This document shows positions 17,301 to 24,503 of a DNA stretch of 35,832 bases, piece by piece. Within the stretch, counting starts at the first letter, position 1. Every line of letters starts with the position of its first letter. Under the pieces are notes generated by a model. It was not told where the DNA came from, did no database searches, and saw nothing but the letters and a program-made list of their open reading frames with translations. The stretch spans positions 1 through 35,832 of the forward strand of contig QBMH01000025.1 of NCBI GenBank assembly GCA_003249025.1, read 5' to 3'. The stretch comes from Leptolyngbya sp. Lineage in GTDB: Bacteria > Cyanobacteriota > Cyanobacteriia > Leptolyngbyales > Leptolyngbyaceae. A program made the position numbers and the translations under genes.

Positions 17301-18522
17301 GTTGTCCGTTGGCAAGAGCTTCTGAGGCGCGGCTAAGCTGCAAAATTTGGTGGGCAATCCAGCGAGAGGTAGGAATGCCAAATAGGGTTGCAGCGGCTAG
17401 GGCGATCGCGCAGCCTAGTAAAGTGTTGCGAGTATTCGCGTGAATCTGCCCCATAAAGTCGGTTTCGGGCACCACAACCACGATCAACAAATCCAAGCCA
17501 TGGGCATCTTTCCAGGGCATGACTAGCAAAAATTGGCGCTGATCGTGTAGATGAAATTCCAGCTTTTCAGTTTGATTGATCTGATCCAGACTGCCAAAAG
17601 TGTTGATCAGGAAATGGGTGCTGTCGCGAATCAGCGGATCAGCACTTTCGATCGCCTTGAGGCGAAAGGCTTTGCCGTTGACGATACGAAATGGTTTTTC
17701 AGTTTTTGACGAGGTGGCAACCAGTTTTCCAGATCGCTCTAGGATAAAGGTTTCTCCAGTTTTGCTGACTTGAATACTTGCCAGAAAGTCGCTAATTTGA
17801 GTCAAAATTTGGTCTACACCCATCACTCCCAGCAATTTCCCGGTTTTGCTGTATAGGGGATGGTTGGCGCTGATAGACATCACCTCTGGCTTATCATCCC
17901 AGTTGTAGATGGAACTCCAGGCAGGTTTGCCGATTTTCTCGCCGTCTGCATACCAGCCTTCATTCAAGGGGTTGTAGTCTGGAGTGATTTTGATCATCTT
18001 GGCGCGATCGCCTTGAGGAGTAGTCGAAAATGTATATTGTTGGTTTTTCGTTCGAGCAGATTTCTCGTTAATCAGCAGTTCACCGCTATCTAGTCGCTCA
18101 ACCCCAATAAAATCGCCCTGCGGATTGGCATAGCTAATATAACCCACATTAAATATTTTCATTTGTCGCCAAAAATATTTGCCGGTCACATCAAAATTTT
18201 GGAGGTTTAACAGCCGTAGCTCAATTGCATCCGCATTGGTGCGGTTCAATTGGAATGGAGTTGCCAAATAATCATCTAAGTGCTGATGAATCCGGCTAAC
18301 CGATTCATTGCGAACCTGGGTCGCCACTTCATTCACTGCTTTCTGCCCATTTTGGTGAGACAGAAAGCCAACTGCGACAACGGCTCCGACCACCTGAATC
18401 ACCAAGGGCACAGCCATGACTAAACCGAGCGGAACCTTTTTCACAGCATTCGATTGAGAATTCGCCAAAAAATGGGACAACGCAGGCAGCTTATTTAAGA
18501 CCATTGCGAGGGTATCCACCAT
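14398..18522 (-). CDS. Membrane-bound class III adenylyl cyclase with Cache, HAMP, PAS and GAF domains
   Basis: A 1374-residue receptor cyclase. In order: transmembrane helix (about 33-55), an extracellular dCache-type sensor (about 60-350, with YANPQGDFIGVERL and a VMGVDQILTQ element), a second helix (about 366-386), HAMP (387-440), coiled coil, PAS (about 465-580), GAF (about 605-765), three more PAS domains (about 785-1160) and the cyclase domain (about 1165-1374). The cyclase has VLFADIVSFT with the metal-binding aspartates, KIKTIGDAY and YDLWGDTVNIANRM. Lys in the first and Asp in the second substrate position indicate ATP, not GTP. It should raise cAMP in response to an external small molecule, possibly modulated by GAF/PAS ligands. 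It is similar in plan to cyanobacterial Cya proteins, but I assign no letter. Confidence 0.93.
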   Translation of the reverse strand: MVDTLAMVLNKLPALSHFLANSQSNAVKKVPLGLVMAVPLVIQVVGAVVAVGFLSHQNGQKAVNEVATQVRNESVSRIHQHLDDYLATPFQLNRTNADAIELRLLNLQNFDVTGKYFWRQMKIFNVGYISYANPQGDFIGVERLDSGELLINEKSARTKNQQYTFSTTPQGDRAKMIKITPDYNPLNEGWYADGEKIGKPAWSSIYNWDDKPEVMSISANHPLYSKTGKLLGVMGVDQILTQISDFLASIQVSKTGETFILERSGKLVATSSKTEKPFRIVNGKAFRLKAIESADPLIRDSTHFLINTFGSLDQINQTEKLEFHLHDQRQFLLVMPWKDAHGLDLLIVVVVPETDFMGQIHANTRNTLLGCAIALAAATLFGIPTSRWIAHQILQLSRASEALANGQLHQNVQAKGITELETLANSFNRMAQQLQESFATLEQTNASLEQRVQERTASLAEAEAELRALFAAMTDLVIVYDKDGQFLKIVSTHPTQLISPESEQIGKTAHEIMPEDQADLVVQGIQQALQTGQVVNVEYCLIVDNQELWFSANVSPLSPETVIWVARDVSEQKSREAERLQAEAALHRSDRQVRKQNRVLLELAKSTVLNEGNLEAALQQITEAATRTLEVERASVWRFNDTHTTLQCLDLYQRSPNQHTSGTQLTAADFPIYFNALEEEVTLAADTVQTDPRTHELVDSYLTTTGITSLLDTPIRSGGHTIGVICLEQVGQNHHWTVEEQSFARSIADLIALGIAAQSRRRTEVALNISQEKFAKAFRASPDFITISSLATGRFIDVNESFLEASGYTHAEVLGQTVFDLGAWANHADRTELRRLIAEQADIKDLEIQLRKKNGDVMTALLSAEIIELEGELCLLAVTKDITDRKRAEAAIAESQKKYRDLVESANTIILRWNTRGYITFLNRYGQEFFGYTEEEILGQNIIGTLVPAQADSWENLQLWIEQLCQTPEHYQDAESENSRSTGENVWVKWSIKAILDEQGEINEILSIGFDISDRKRAEAALQEKEQYLRLILDNIPQQVFWKDTNLVFLGCNQNWAEAAQLDDPDQIVGKTDFDLVPDSAIAEQFRIQDRHIIETDTPQLHFIAPKVRSLDGEKSWLDISKIPIHDSYQNVIGILGVIEDITLRKQSEEALAIEQERSEKLLLNVLPQAIADQLKQSLNLLQQRNSKALIAESYDQVTVLFADIVSFTNLSANISAADLVGLLNRIFLVFDDLCEKHGIEKIKTIGDAYLAVGGLPNPRTDHAEAIANMALDIQHEINQFRTYEGHAIAVRVGINTGSVIAGVIGKKKFTYDLWGDTVNIANRMESHGIPGKIQVTEATYQRLKDKYQFERRGIVDVKGKGEMATYWLLQKNS

Positions 18523-18755
18523 GCTAAGGGCGAAGAGAGCTAAACCAACAGTAGCGCGATCGCTTTCAACGATTCTTCATAATGGGCTTCCTTGCATCAT
18601 AGAGTTAAAGCGATCGCCCTCCCACTAAGCTCAACCCGGATCGCCCTAGTATGTGCAACACAGCCCTTTCGTGATGTAAAAAGTGTTTCTTTTTGTCGTA
18701 AAAAAATGTATTGTGTTGACGAGTAACTGTTAGATTAATGGAGATTCTATAACTC

Positions 18756-19793
18756 ATGCTGACACATAATCTGTGCTCTCTTGCCTCTGGGTTCAGCAGA
18801 TTGGCAGTATTGGCAGGCACTTTCGGAGGGCTTCCTGCGATCGCCGTTATGCCAACAGAAGCGGACAGAATCATGACAGATGAATTGCGCTTGAAAATTA
18901 TTGGATGTGGAATTCCTCAGGTCACTCGAATTCAAATCGGGGCTGAGGAGCGATACACATTAGACCTTCCTGGTGAAAAGCGGTATCTCTACGATGCTGG
19001 GACGAAAAAACTGATTGACGTTTCGACGGGCACTCCCAACCCTCCAGCTAGCACCAGTGGCACTGAGTCTACGGATTCCTCCAGTGAGATCAGAAAGCAT
19101 CCCCAATTTTCTCTAGTCTATGGCGATGTTGTGGATGGAACCATTACTGCCAATTCCCCAATGCAGCAAGTTTCAACCGGAGCGTTTGGACAGGTTGCCG
19201 TCAAAGGTCGAGCCAATACGTTCACTTTTGCCGCGCAACAAGGGGATCAAGTTGTTGTTAAAACAACTACTCAAGGTAGTCTCAAACCTTTTTTGGCGCT
19301 GATTGCTCCCAATGGAACACAGGTTGCTAGTGATTCAGATGGAAATTTGAGATATACGACGACAACAGTAGGCAGATACAAGATTGTGGTTTTAGGCGAT
19401 CGAGATACCCTCGGTGCTTACAGCTTGAGTTTGGCAGGAACTCCGTCCAGCACAGGCTCCTCGCAAACCGGGGTGAGTGCTGCCAATAGTCGAACCTTCG
19501 CCGTTCGTGCGCCCTTCAATGATCTGGAGCGATCACGCATAATCGATGCGGTCTATCGAAATTGGAGCTCCAAAGTGCAACGGGTAAACAATATCACTGT
19601 TTCGAACCCGAACTACCGATTCAATAATGGTACTTATGGCATTCTCCTCAACGTTGCTTGGATCCACCCCCAGACAGGTCGGTCATACAGCAATTCTACG
19701 ATAGCAACGATTGATACCACTAACGAAATTGGATACACATACTCGGTCAATAAACAGTGGCAAAAATGGATTTGGACGGGACAAAAACTATAA
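18756..19793 (+). CDS. Secreted protein with a PPC-type beta-sandwich domain
   Basis: A 345-residue exported protein. Residues 1-30 form a signal peptide (hydrophobic stretch LAVLAGTFGGLPAIA). Residues 40-85 are a conserved-looking segment with YTLDLPGEKRYLYDAG. After a Ser/Thr linker comes a bacterial pre-peptidase C-terminal (PPC) domain (about 130-225, with FTFAAQQGDQVVV and GAYSLSLAG). A C-terminal unit (about 245-345) has FNDLERSRIIDAVYRNW and ends WIWTGQKL. PPC domains usually accompany secreted proteases, but no protease is present here, so a binding or cell-surface role is more likely. A GGAGA (18740-18744) lies 11 nt before the ATG. The gene is divergent from the cyclase. Function unknown. 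Confidence 0.75.
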   Translation: MLTHNLCSLASGFSRLAVLAGTFGGLPAIAVMPTEADRIMTDELRLKIIGCGIPQVTRIQIGAEERYTLDLPGEKRYLYDAGTKKLIDVSTGTPNPPASTSGTESTDSSSEIRKHPQFSLVYGDVVDGTITANSPMQQVSTGAFGQVAVKGRANTFTFAAQQGDQVVVKTTTQGSLKPFLALIAPNGTQVASDSDGNLRYTTTTVGRYKIVVLGDRDTLGAYSLSLAGTPSSTGSSQTGVSAANSRTFAVRAPFNDLERSRIIDAVYRNWSSKVQRVNNITVSNPNYRFNNGTYGILLNVAWIHPQTGRSYSNSTIATIDTTNEIGYTYSVNKQWQKWIWTGQKL

Positions 19794-19821
19794 GCAAGCG
19801 CGATCTCAGGTTTGAAGAGAA

Positions 19822-19883
19822 GGGGCGATCGTATTTCTTAGGCGTGAAGGGGGCGATCGTGTATTGGAGAAGAGGGGCGATCG
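19822..19883. repeat. Three spaced direct copies of GGGGCGATCG
   Basis: GGGGCGATCG occurs at 19822-19831, 19850-19859 and 19874-19883, each followed by a T-rich segment. This is the HIP1 core preceded by a G run, repeated at 28- and 24-bp intervals between two convergent genes. The copies share flanks (AGAAGGGG, GAAGGGG, AGAGGGG), which suggests local duplication followed by drift. Confidence 0.7.
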
Positions 19884-19977
19884 CGTTTCTGTAGTTTTAG
19901 CCGCGATCTCGACACTCCCAATCAAAGCGGCTGATAGGTGCGTTTGGAGTACTGTCTCCACCCAAAACTCAAGCAGC

Positions 19978-22188
19978 CTAAGAAACTAACTCAACGGCTC
20001 GTTTTGCGATCGCTTCTGGAGTGATGCCGTTGAGCGCCATCAGTTCGGTAGCACTAGCCGTAGTTTCGCCGCGCTTCCAGGCAAAGATGTCGCGTTTGGC
20101 AGTGCTGCGGAGCATCACGGGTTCTAGCATGGCGCTGGCTCCGCCGATTACACCGATGAGGGCATCGCCACTAAACAGGCGATCTAATCCGGCATCATCC
20201 AAAAAGCCACCATCTGCTTCAGAGCAGATTTCCCATGCTACATCGGTCGGGCGATAGAGTCGGCGCGGACTGACGATCGCCACAATCCGAACGCCGAATC
20301 CTTGGGCTTCTAGCTGTTTAGCCGCTTCAAATACCGGGTTCAGAATCATGTCGCCAATCACCGCAAAGACGATAGTTTTGCTCCCCTGGCTTTCGTGTAG
20401 GGCGATCGCGCCATCTTCGAGTGCCTGCCGCGTTTGCTCAAACGTAGTGCGAATCGGTAACGGCGATTTGCTGGCAGTGATGACAATGCCTTTGTTTTGC
20501 GTGGTCAAACCCCAGTCGTAGCAAACCTGAATGCTGTTGGCATCGGGCGGAAACAGCGGAAATACATTGCCATTTCGCATCATCGCCGCAAAGTAAGCTT
20601 CAATTTCGGGACGTTGATGCGTCCAGCCATTGCGTCCTTGCTCTAGTGCGCCTGCGGTAAATAGGGTGATGGTGGATGGCGTGGGGCGACGCAATTCTGC
20701 CATTGCCTGGATCACTGTTTGCCAAATGGGTAAGCCGTTGATTGCAAAAGATTCGTAGGAACACCAGAGCGTCCGGCAGCCAAACAAAGCTAAGCCTGCC
20801 GCCAATCCTGCACAAGCATCTTCGCTCAGCGGTTCATAGACTTGCCCGATCGGGTTTTGGTTATACAGCGGGTCTGCCGTGGGATGAATGATTTTGAGCG
20901 CTTGGTTGATGTTGGCAATGCCGGAAGCCTCGTTGCCATCGGCGTTGGTGACCAGGTAGCTCGGATCGGTTTGCCCCACGTAGCCCACCAGTTTACCCAT
21001 GGCGGTGGTGGAAATCTTGGGGTCGCCGCCTACAGTAAATTCTTCTAGGGGGAGTGTTCCTAGGTCGGGGAGCGATCGCACAAATTCGGTGACTACAGTT
21101 TTACTCGCTGGTCCGCCCCCGGCTCTCTCGCAGTTGGTTCGCACCAAATCCCATGCTTCGGTGGTCAACGCACGGGTTTGTAGCGCACTCACAATATCAG
21201 GATTCTCTAACGTGTGGTGGGCGTAAAGATTGTGAGATTTGGCACCCCGCGCATGAACTCCAGCCCCCTTCAGTTGCTTGATGATAAAAACCGTGAGTGT
21301 ACCGTTCAGTGCGGACTCTGCCGCTTTTGCCATGCCTTCCAAGACAGCTTGAGTGAACGCCAATCGCTGTTTAAAGGAAAAAACCGTGCTGTCTACAAAA
21401 TCGCCCGGTTGATCTTGGTCATCAAACTCTTTGGCATCCACTAGCACGACCTGATCAAACCCATTGCCGCGCCAGTATGCCACCATGCGATCGCTGGATA
21501 GCGTAGACACCATGCTGTGATGCTCTTGGGAAAAGCCATTCCACACCAGCACGGGCAAAAAATTAGTGGCATGGGGAAACGCAGTATGGAAATGCGCCAT
21601 CGAGCTGACGATGTAAGGTTCACCCAAACCGCCATCTCCCACGGTGAAGGGGAACAGCTTATCGGGATTGAGCAATGCACCCGCCATGGCGAAATGTTGC
21701 CCCTGACCCAACGGTCCTGCTGGAGCGAGCAGTCCGGGAATTTGACCGGACAGGTGACCGAGTAATCCATGGCGTTCCCGGTAGCGATCGCGCAACTGCT
21801 GCACGGTTTCAATGCCCATATCTTCCAGGGAGCGATCCAAAAACATGGCGCTGTAGAATCCCGGCGCATGATGCCCGACTTCCGTCACAAAGTTTTTGTG
21901 CCCCAACATCACAAGTGCCGCGTAAGCTTCAGCTTGGCTGGCAAACCCGCCTGGATGCCCCGATGCTTTGCTGGCAGTCACTTGCAGCGTCAGGTAGCGC
22001 AACGCATCCGCATAGAGCAATGTTTGATAAATAGCACAGGGATCATTCGGCGCAGTGATGGCAGTTTTGCCGTCTAGAATCGCGGGCATAATCCCGTAGC
22101 GATCGAACTCAGGATAGGAATCAGTAAAATATTGAATTCCCTCACAAAAGGCTGGAGCGGATTTGGGGTTCGGAGTAACTGCCGTCAT
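19978..22188 (-). CDS. Phosphoketolase/transketolase-type thiamine-diphosphate enzyme
   Basis: A 736-residue ThDP-dependent enzyme. The ThDP/Mg motif starts with GDG (184-186) and ends at N217 in LVWNGF. SGHPGG (76-81) and GHHAPG (105-110) hold the expected active-site histidines. The PP-domain neighbour EPLSEDACAG (452-461) followed by LWCSYESF parallels the LSEHQCEG/SSYEAF signature of xylulose-5-phosphate/fructose-6-phosphate phosphoketolase, with E456 as the cofactor-activating glutamate. It is about 60 residues shorter than classic phosphoketolases and diverges in the N-terminal domain, like the second phosphoketolase-like protein of Synechocystis (Sll0529 type). The likely reaction is cleavage of sugar phosphate to acetyl phosphate, bypassing glycolysis, but substrate and even transketolase activity are not settled by sequence. 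The gene is monocistronic. Confidence 0.82.
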   Translation of the reverse strand: MTAVTPNPKSAPAFCEGIQYFTDSYPEFDRYGIMPAILDGKTAITAPNDPCAIYQTLLYADALRYLTLQVTASKASGHPGGFASQAEAYAALVMLGHKNFVTEVGHHAPGFYSAMFLDRSLEDMGIETVQQLRDRYRERHGLLGHLSGQIPGLLAPAGPLGQGQHFAMAGALLNPDKLFPFTVGDGGLGEPYIVSSMAHFHTAFPHATNFLPVLVWNGFSQEHHSMVSTLSSDRMVAYWRGNGFDQVVLVDAKEFDDQDQPGDFVDSTVFSFKQRLAFTQAVLEGMAKAAESALNGTLTVFIIKQLKGAGVHARGAKSHNLYAHHTLENPDIVSALQTRALTTEAWDLVRTNCERAGGGPASKTVVTEFVRSLPDLGTLPLEEFTVGGDPKISTTAMGKLVGYVGQTDPSYLVTNADGNEASGIANINQALKIIHPTADPLYNQNPIGQVYEPLSEDACAGLAAGLALFGCRTLWCSYESFAINGLPIWQTVIQAMAELRRPTPSTITLFTAGALEQGRNGWTHQRPEIEAYFAAMMRNGNVFPLFPPDANSIQVCYDWGLTTQNKGIVITASKSPLPIRTTFEQTRQALEDGAIALHESQGSKTIVFAVIGDMILNPVFEAAKQLEAQGFGVRIVAIVSPRRLYRPTDVAWEICSEADGGFLDDAGLDRLFSGDALIGVIGGASAMLEPVMLRSTAKRDIFAWKRGETTASATELMALNGITPEAIAKRAVELVS

Positions 22189-22320
22189 GCTTGAAATACC
22201 TGGTGCAATGATGAAAGGGCGAAATCGCTCAATACTTTATCCTACACAGCGATCTGCACAAAAAAATGACGGGCGTGATAATGACCTTTGCAGGATAGCT
22301 ATTGAGTTTTGGCAATGTAG

Positions 22321-22355
22321 GTTTCGGGTTTCAGGTTTCAGCACTCAGCACTCCC
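22321..22355. repeat. Heptamer tandem repeat, five degenerate units
   Basis: Consecutive 7-bp units read GTTTCGG, GTTTCAG, GTTTCAG, CACTCAG, CACTCCC. The 7-bp periodicity is clear although the unit changes from the GTTTC to the CACTC form. It is the third clear heptamer array in this window. Confidence 0.7.
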
Positions 22356-22390
22356 GCCGCACTTCAAACTCAAAAGGGGATTAAATCAGC

Positions 22391-22576
22391 TTGCTCTTTA
22401 GGCAAAACACGATTGACAATTGCACTTCGCGAACTGACAAGTCAGCGCCAGCGATCGCCCTGGCAACCGAAGTGCTTGAAATTGCCCAACAGTTTCAGCA
22501 AGTTCCTACTGTGCAGGGCTACGCAAAAACCGCGATTCAAGTCTTGCAGGAAAATGGGGTAGAGGTTGGCCCGTGA
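22391..22576 (+). pseudogene. Possible 3' remnant of an unidentified gene
   Basis: A 61-codon frame whose last two thirds looks like real protein: SAPAIALATEVLEIAQQFQQ then VPTVQGYAKTAIQVLQENG, predicted as two amphipathic helices. It begins at a TTG without a ribosome binding site. A short part of it (RTDKSAPAIAL) is echoed on the other strand at about 28265-28298 as RTDKSAQAIAL, followed by a stop. I take it as a decayed fragment or part of a dispersed repeat rather than a working gene. I do not recognise the family. Confidence 0.35.
22428..22448 (+). repeat. 21-bp inverted repeat, left copy
   Basis: The core CGCGAACTGACAAGTCAGCG plus one more C is repeated, exactly and in inverted orientation, at 28278-28298. 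Weaker similarity runs for about 12 more bases inward (9 of 12). The centre CTGACAAGTCAG is nearly palindromic. The two copies bracket the zinc-ribbon, emrB, emrA and glgX genes. Confidence 0.8.
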
Positions 22577-22697
22577 GTCGGGGCGTTTCGCGAAACATCT
22601 CTACGTTGATGCAAAATTTTGTATCACACCACACTCTCATTAGCGGAAAACGGCGTTTAATTAAAGGTATTGCAGCTTATATGGTCTAGTTCAAGCC

Positions 22698-22901
22698 ATG
22701 ACTATTGCGATCGCTTTTATTACCCTCGGAATTATTGCTCAGGCAGTTGCGTTGGCGACACGTTCGGAGTTGCCGCGCTTCACGAAGATGTGTCAAACCT
22801 GTCGCTATCAGATCCCGCCGATGGAGCGCCCACCTGCTTTCTATGATTGTCCAGAGTGCGATCGCCTGTTCAGTCTTAGTGACCGCTTGCTCCCCCGGTA
22901 G
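22698..22901 (+). CDS. Small membrane-anchored zinc-ribbon protein
   Basis: A 67-residue protein with an N-terminal hydrophobic helix (about 2-21) and then two CxxC knuckles, CQTC (C32, C35) and CPEC (C51, C54), spaced as in a zinc ribbon. This combination is unlikely to arise by chance in a non-coding frame, so I favour a real gene, although no Shine-Dalgarno precedes the ATG. The zinc ribbon would face the cytoplasm or lumen depending on orientation; the role is unknown. Its 3' end overlaps the convergent end of the emrB-like gene by 26 bp. Confidence 0.55.
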   Translation: MTIAIAFITLGIIAQAVALATRSELPRFTKMCQTCRYQIPPMERPPAFYDCPECDRLFSLSDRLLPR

Positions 22902-24489
22902 GCTTCGCTTTTTTGAGGAAAAGCACCAGCGCTGCACTACCAACTAAGGCGCAACCCATAAAGAAGAAGCAATCATTAAACGCCATGACATTCGCTTCGC
23001 GGCGAACAATGCTAGCAATTTGAGCGATCGCCTGATTTTGGGCGGTTGTGGCATCGGCACCGCTGTTGGTAAAAAACTGTGTCAGTTGATCAATGCGATC
23101 GCGCGTAATTGGATTTGACAGCGCCACAGCATCAACGAGGCGATTGGAATGAAACCGTTCCCGTGTACTTTGGATGGTGCCCAAAATGGCAATGCCGACC
23201 GAACCGCCCAAATTGCGTGACATATTGTAGAGTGCCGATGCAGAGCCAATCTGCTTGGGTTCAATCCCCGCTGTTGAAATGCTAGATAGCGGCGTGATCA
23301 CGAGCGGTTGCCCCAGCGCTCGGACAATTTGGGCGGGGATCAGCTGATCGATGCCCGTATCGTGGGTCATGTGAGAGTTCATGAAGCAACTGATGCCAAA
23401 CAGCGTCATCCCGATCGCCACCAGCAGACGCAGATCAAATCGCTGCATCAGTTTTGGCACAAAGGGTGTGATCAGAAGCTGGGGCAACCCCGCCCACATA
23501 ATCGTTTGTCCGATTTGCATCGCGTTGTAGTGCTGCACCTGCGCTAGATAAAGCGGCAAAATAAAGGTCGAACCATATAAGCCTAATCCCAGCGCTAGGG
23601 TGATGATGATCGCTAGACCAAAGTTGCGTCGCCACAGTAAGCGTAGGTTGAGGAGTGGTTTTTTTCGCGTCAGTTGAATGAAGACAAACAAGGGCAGCGC
23701 GATCGCTGCAATGATTGCAGCGCGTTGAATTTCTTCCGATCCAAACCAGTCTTTGCGGTTGCCTTCATCGGCAAAAAACTCAAAGGACGCAAACCCGATC
23801 GCCATTGTCAGAATGCCCCACCAGTCACCCTGCTTGAGCAAATTAAGCTGCATCGGCTTGGGTGCAAGTCCATACCAAACGCCTGCGATTAAGAGCAAAC
23901 CAGGAACGATATTGATGTAGAAGATATACTCCCACCCGAAGTTATCCGTCAACCAGCCGCCCACGGTTGGACCAATCGAGGGTGCAAAGGTTGCCGTTAG
24001 CGAGAACATGGCTAAACCAAGTGGCTGCTTGGATGGTGGCAACGTCGTCAGGATGACCGTGAATGCCATTGGGATCAGAACTCCACCCGTAAACCCCTGC
24101 CCTGCCCGAAATGCAATCATCATCGGCAAGTTGACCGAAAAGGCACAGGCAATGGAAAACAATAGGAATAAGGTGGCATTGACCAGTAAATAGCGCCGCA
24201 CCGAAAAGACCTGCGACAGCCAGCCGGTCATCGGGATCACCACAATTTCGGCGACTAGATAACCCGTCGAAATCCAGGAGCCTTCATCGATCGTGGCGCT
24301 TAAGGCTCCAGTGATGTCGTTTAAGGAGGCATTCGTCACCTGAATATCCAACACTGCCATAAATGCGCCCAGCAAAGTCGCCATTACACCGATCCACTCC
24401 CGCAGCGAAACATGTCGCTCTGGAGAACGTTGAGGTGATGCACCTACGGTAGTCTGCCCTAATGGGCGATCGCTGCGTGTGGTCGTCAT
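22876..24489 (-). CDS. DHA2-family MFS drug efflux permease (EmrB-like)
   Basis: A 537-residue inner-membrane transporter with about 14 predicted helices, as in the DHA2 (14-spanner) family. The first helix holds the family motif LDIQVTNASL (about 45-54). The motif C antiporter element APSIGPTVGG follows in helix 5, then TDNFGWEYIFYINIVPG. It would export lipophilic compounds in exchange for protons, working with the membrane-fusion protein encoded 14 bp upstream and an outer-membrane channel encoded elsewhere. A short hydrophilic N-tail (1-30) precedes helix 1. The natural substrate is unknown. The gene is the second of a two-gene operon; its 3' end overlaps the small zinc-ribbon gene on the other strand. 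Confidence 0.93.
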   Translation of the reverse strand: MTTTRSDRPLGQTTVGASPQRSPERHVSLREWIGVMATLLGAFMAVLDIQVTNASLNDITGALSATIDEGSWISTGYLVAEIVVIPMTGWLSQVFSVRRYLLVNATLFLLFSIACAFSVNLPMMIAFRAGQGFTGGVLIPMAFTVILTTLPPSKQPLGLAMFSLTATFAPSIGPTVGGWLTDNFGWEYIFYINIVPGLLLIAGVWYGLAPKPMQLNLLKQGDWWGILTMAIGFASFEFFADEGNRKDWFGSEEIQRAAIIAAIALPLFVFIQLTRKKPLLNLRLLWRRNFGLAIIITLALGLGLYGSTFILPLYLAQVQHYNAMQIGQTIMWAGLPQLLITPFVPKLMQRFDLRLLVAIGMTLFGISCFMNSHMTHDTGIDQLIPAQIVRALGQPLVITPLSSISTAGIEPKQIGSASALYNMSRNLGGSVGIAILGTIQSTRERFHSNRLVDAVALSNPITRDRIDQLTQFFTNSGADATTAQNQAIAQIASIVRREANVMAFNDCFFFMGCALVGSAALVLFLKKAKPTGGASGH

Positions 24490-24503
24490 GAATGGCGTTT
24501 CAA

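Larger units (their letters stand above)
22189..22697. other. Repeat-rich spacer with a gene remnant
   Basis: There is no complete gene in this 509-bp spacer. It contains a heptamer array (22321-22355), one copy of the 21-bp inverted repeat (22428-22448) and a palindrome, GTTTCGCGAAAC (22585-22596). After the palindrome comes ATCTCTAC, like half of the dispersed GTAGAGACGTTTC...GAAACGTCTCTAC repeats of cyanobacteria. The frame 22391-22576 reads as protein-like sequence in its second half. Together these suggest a place where old insertions have decayed. Confidence 0.55.
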
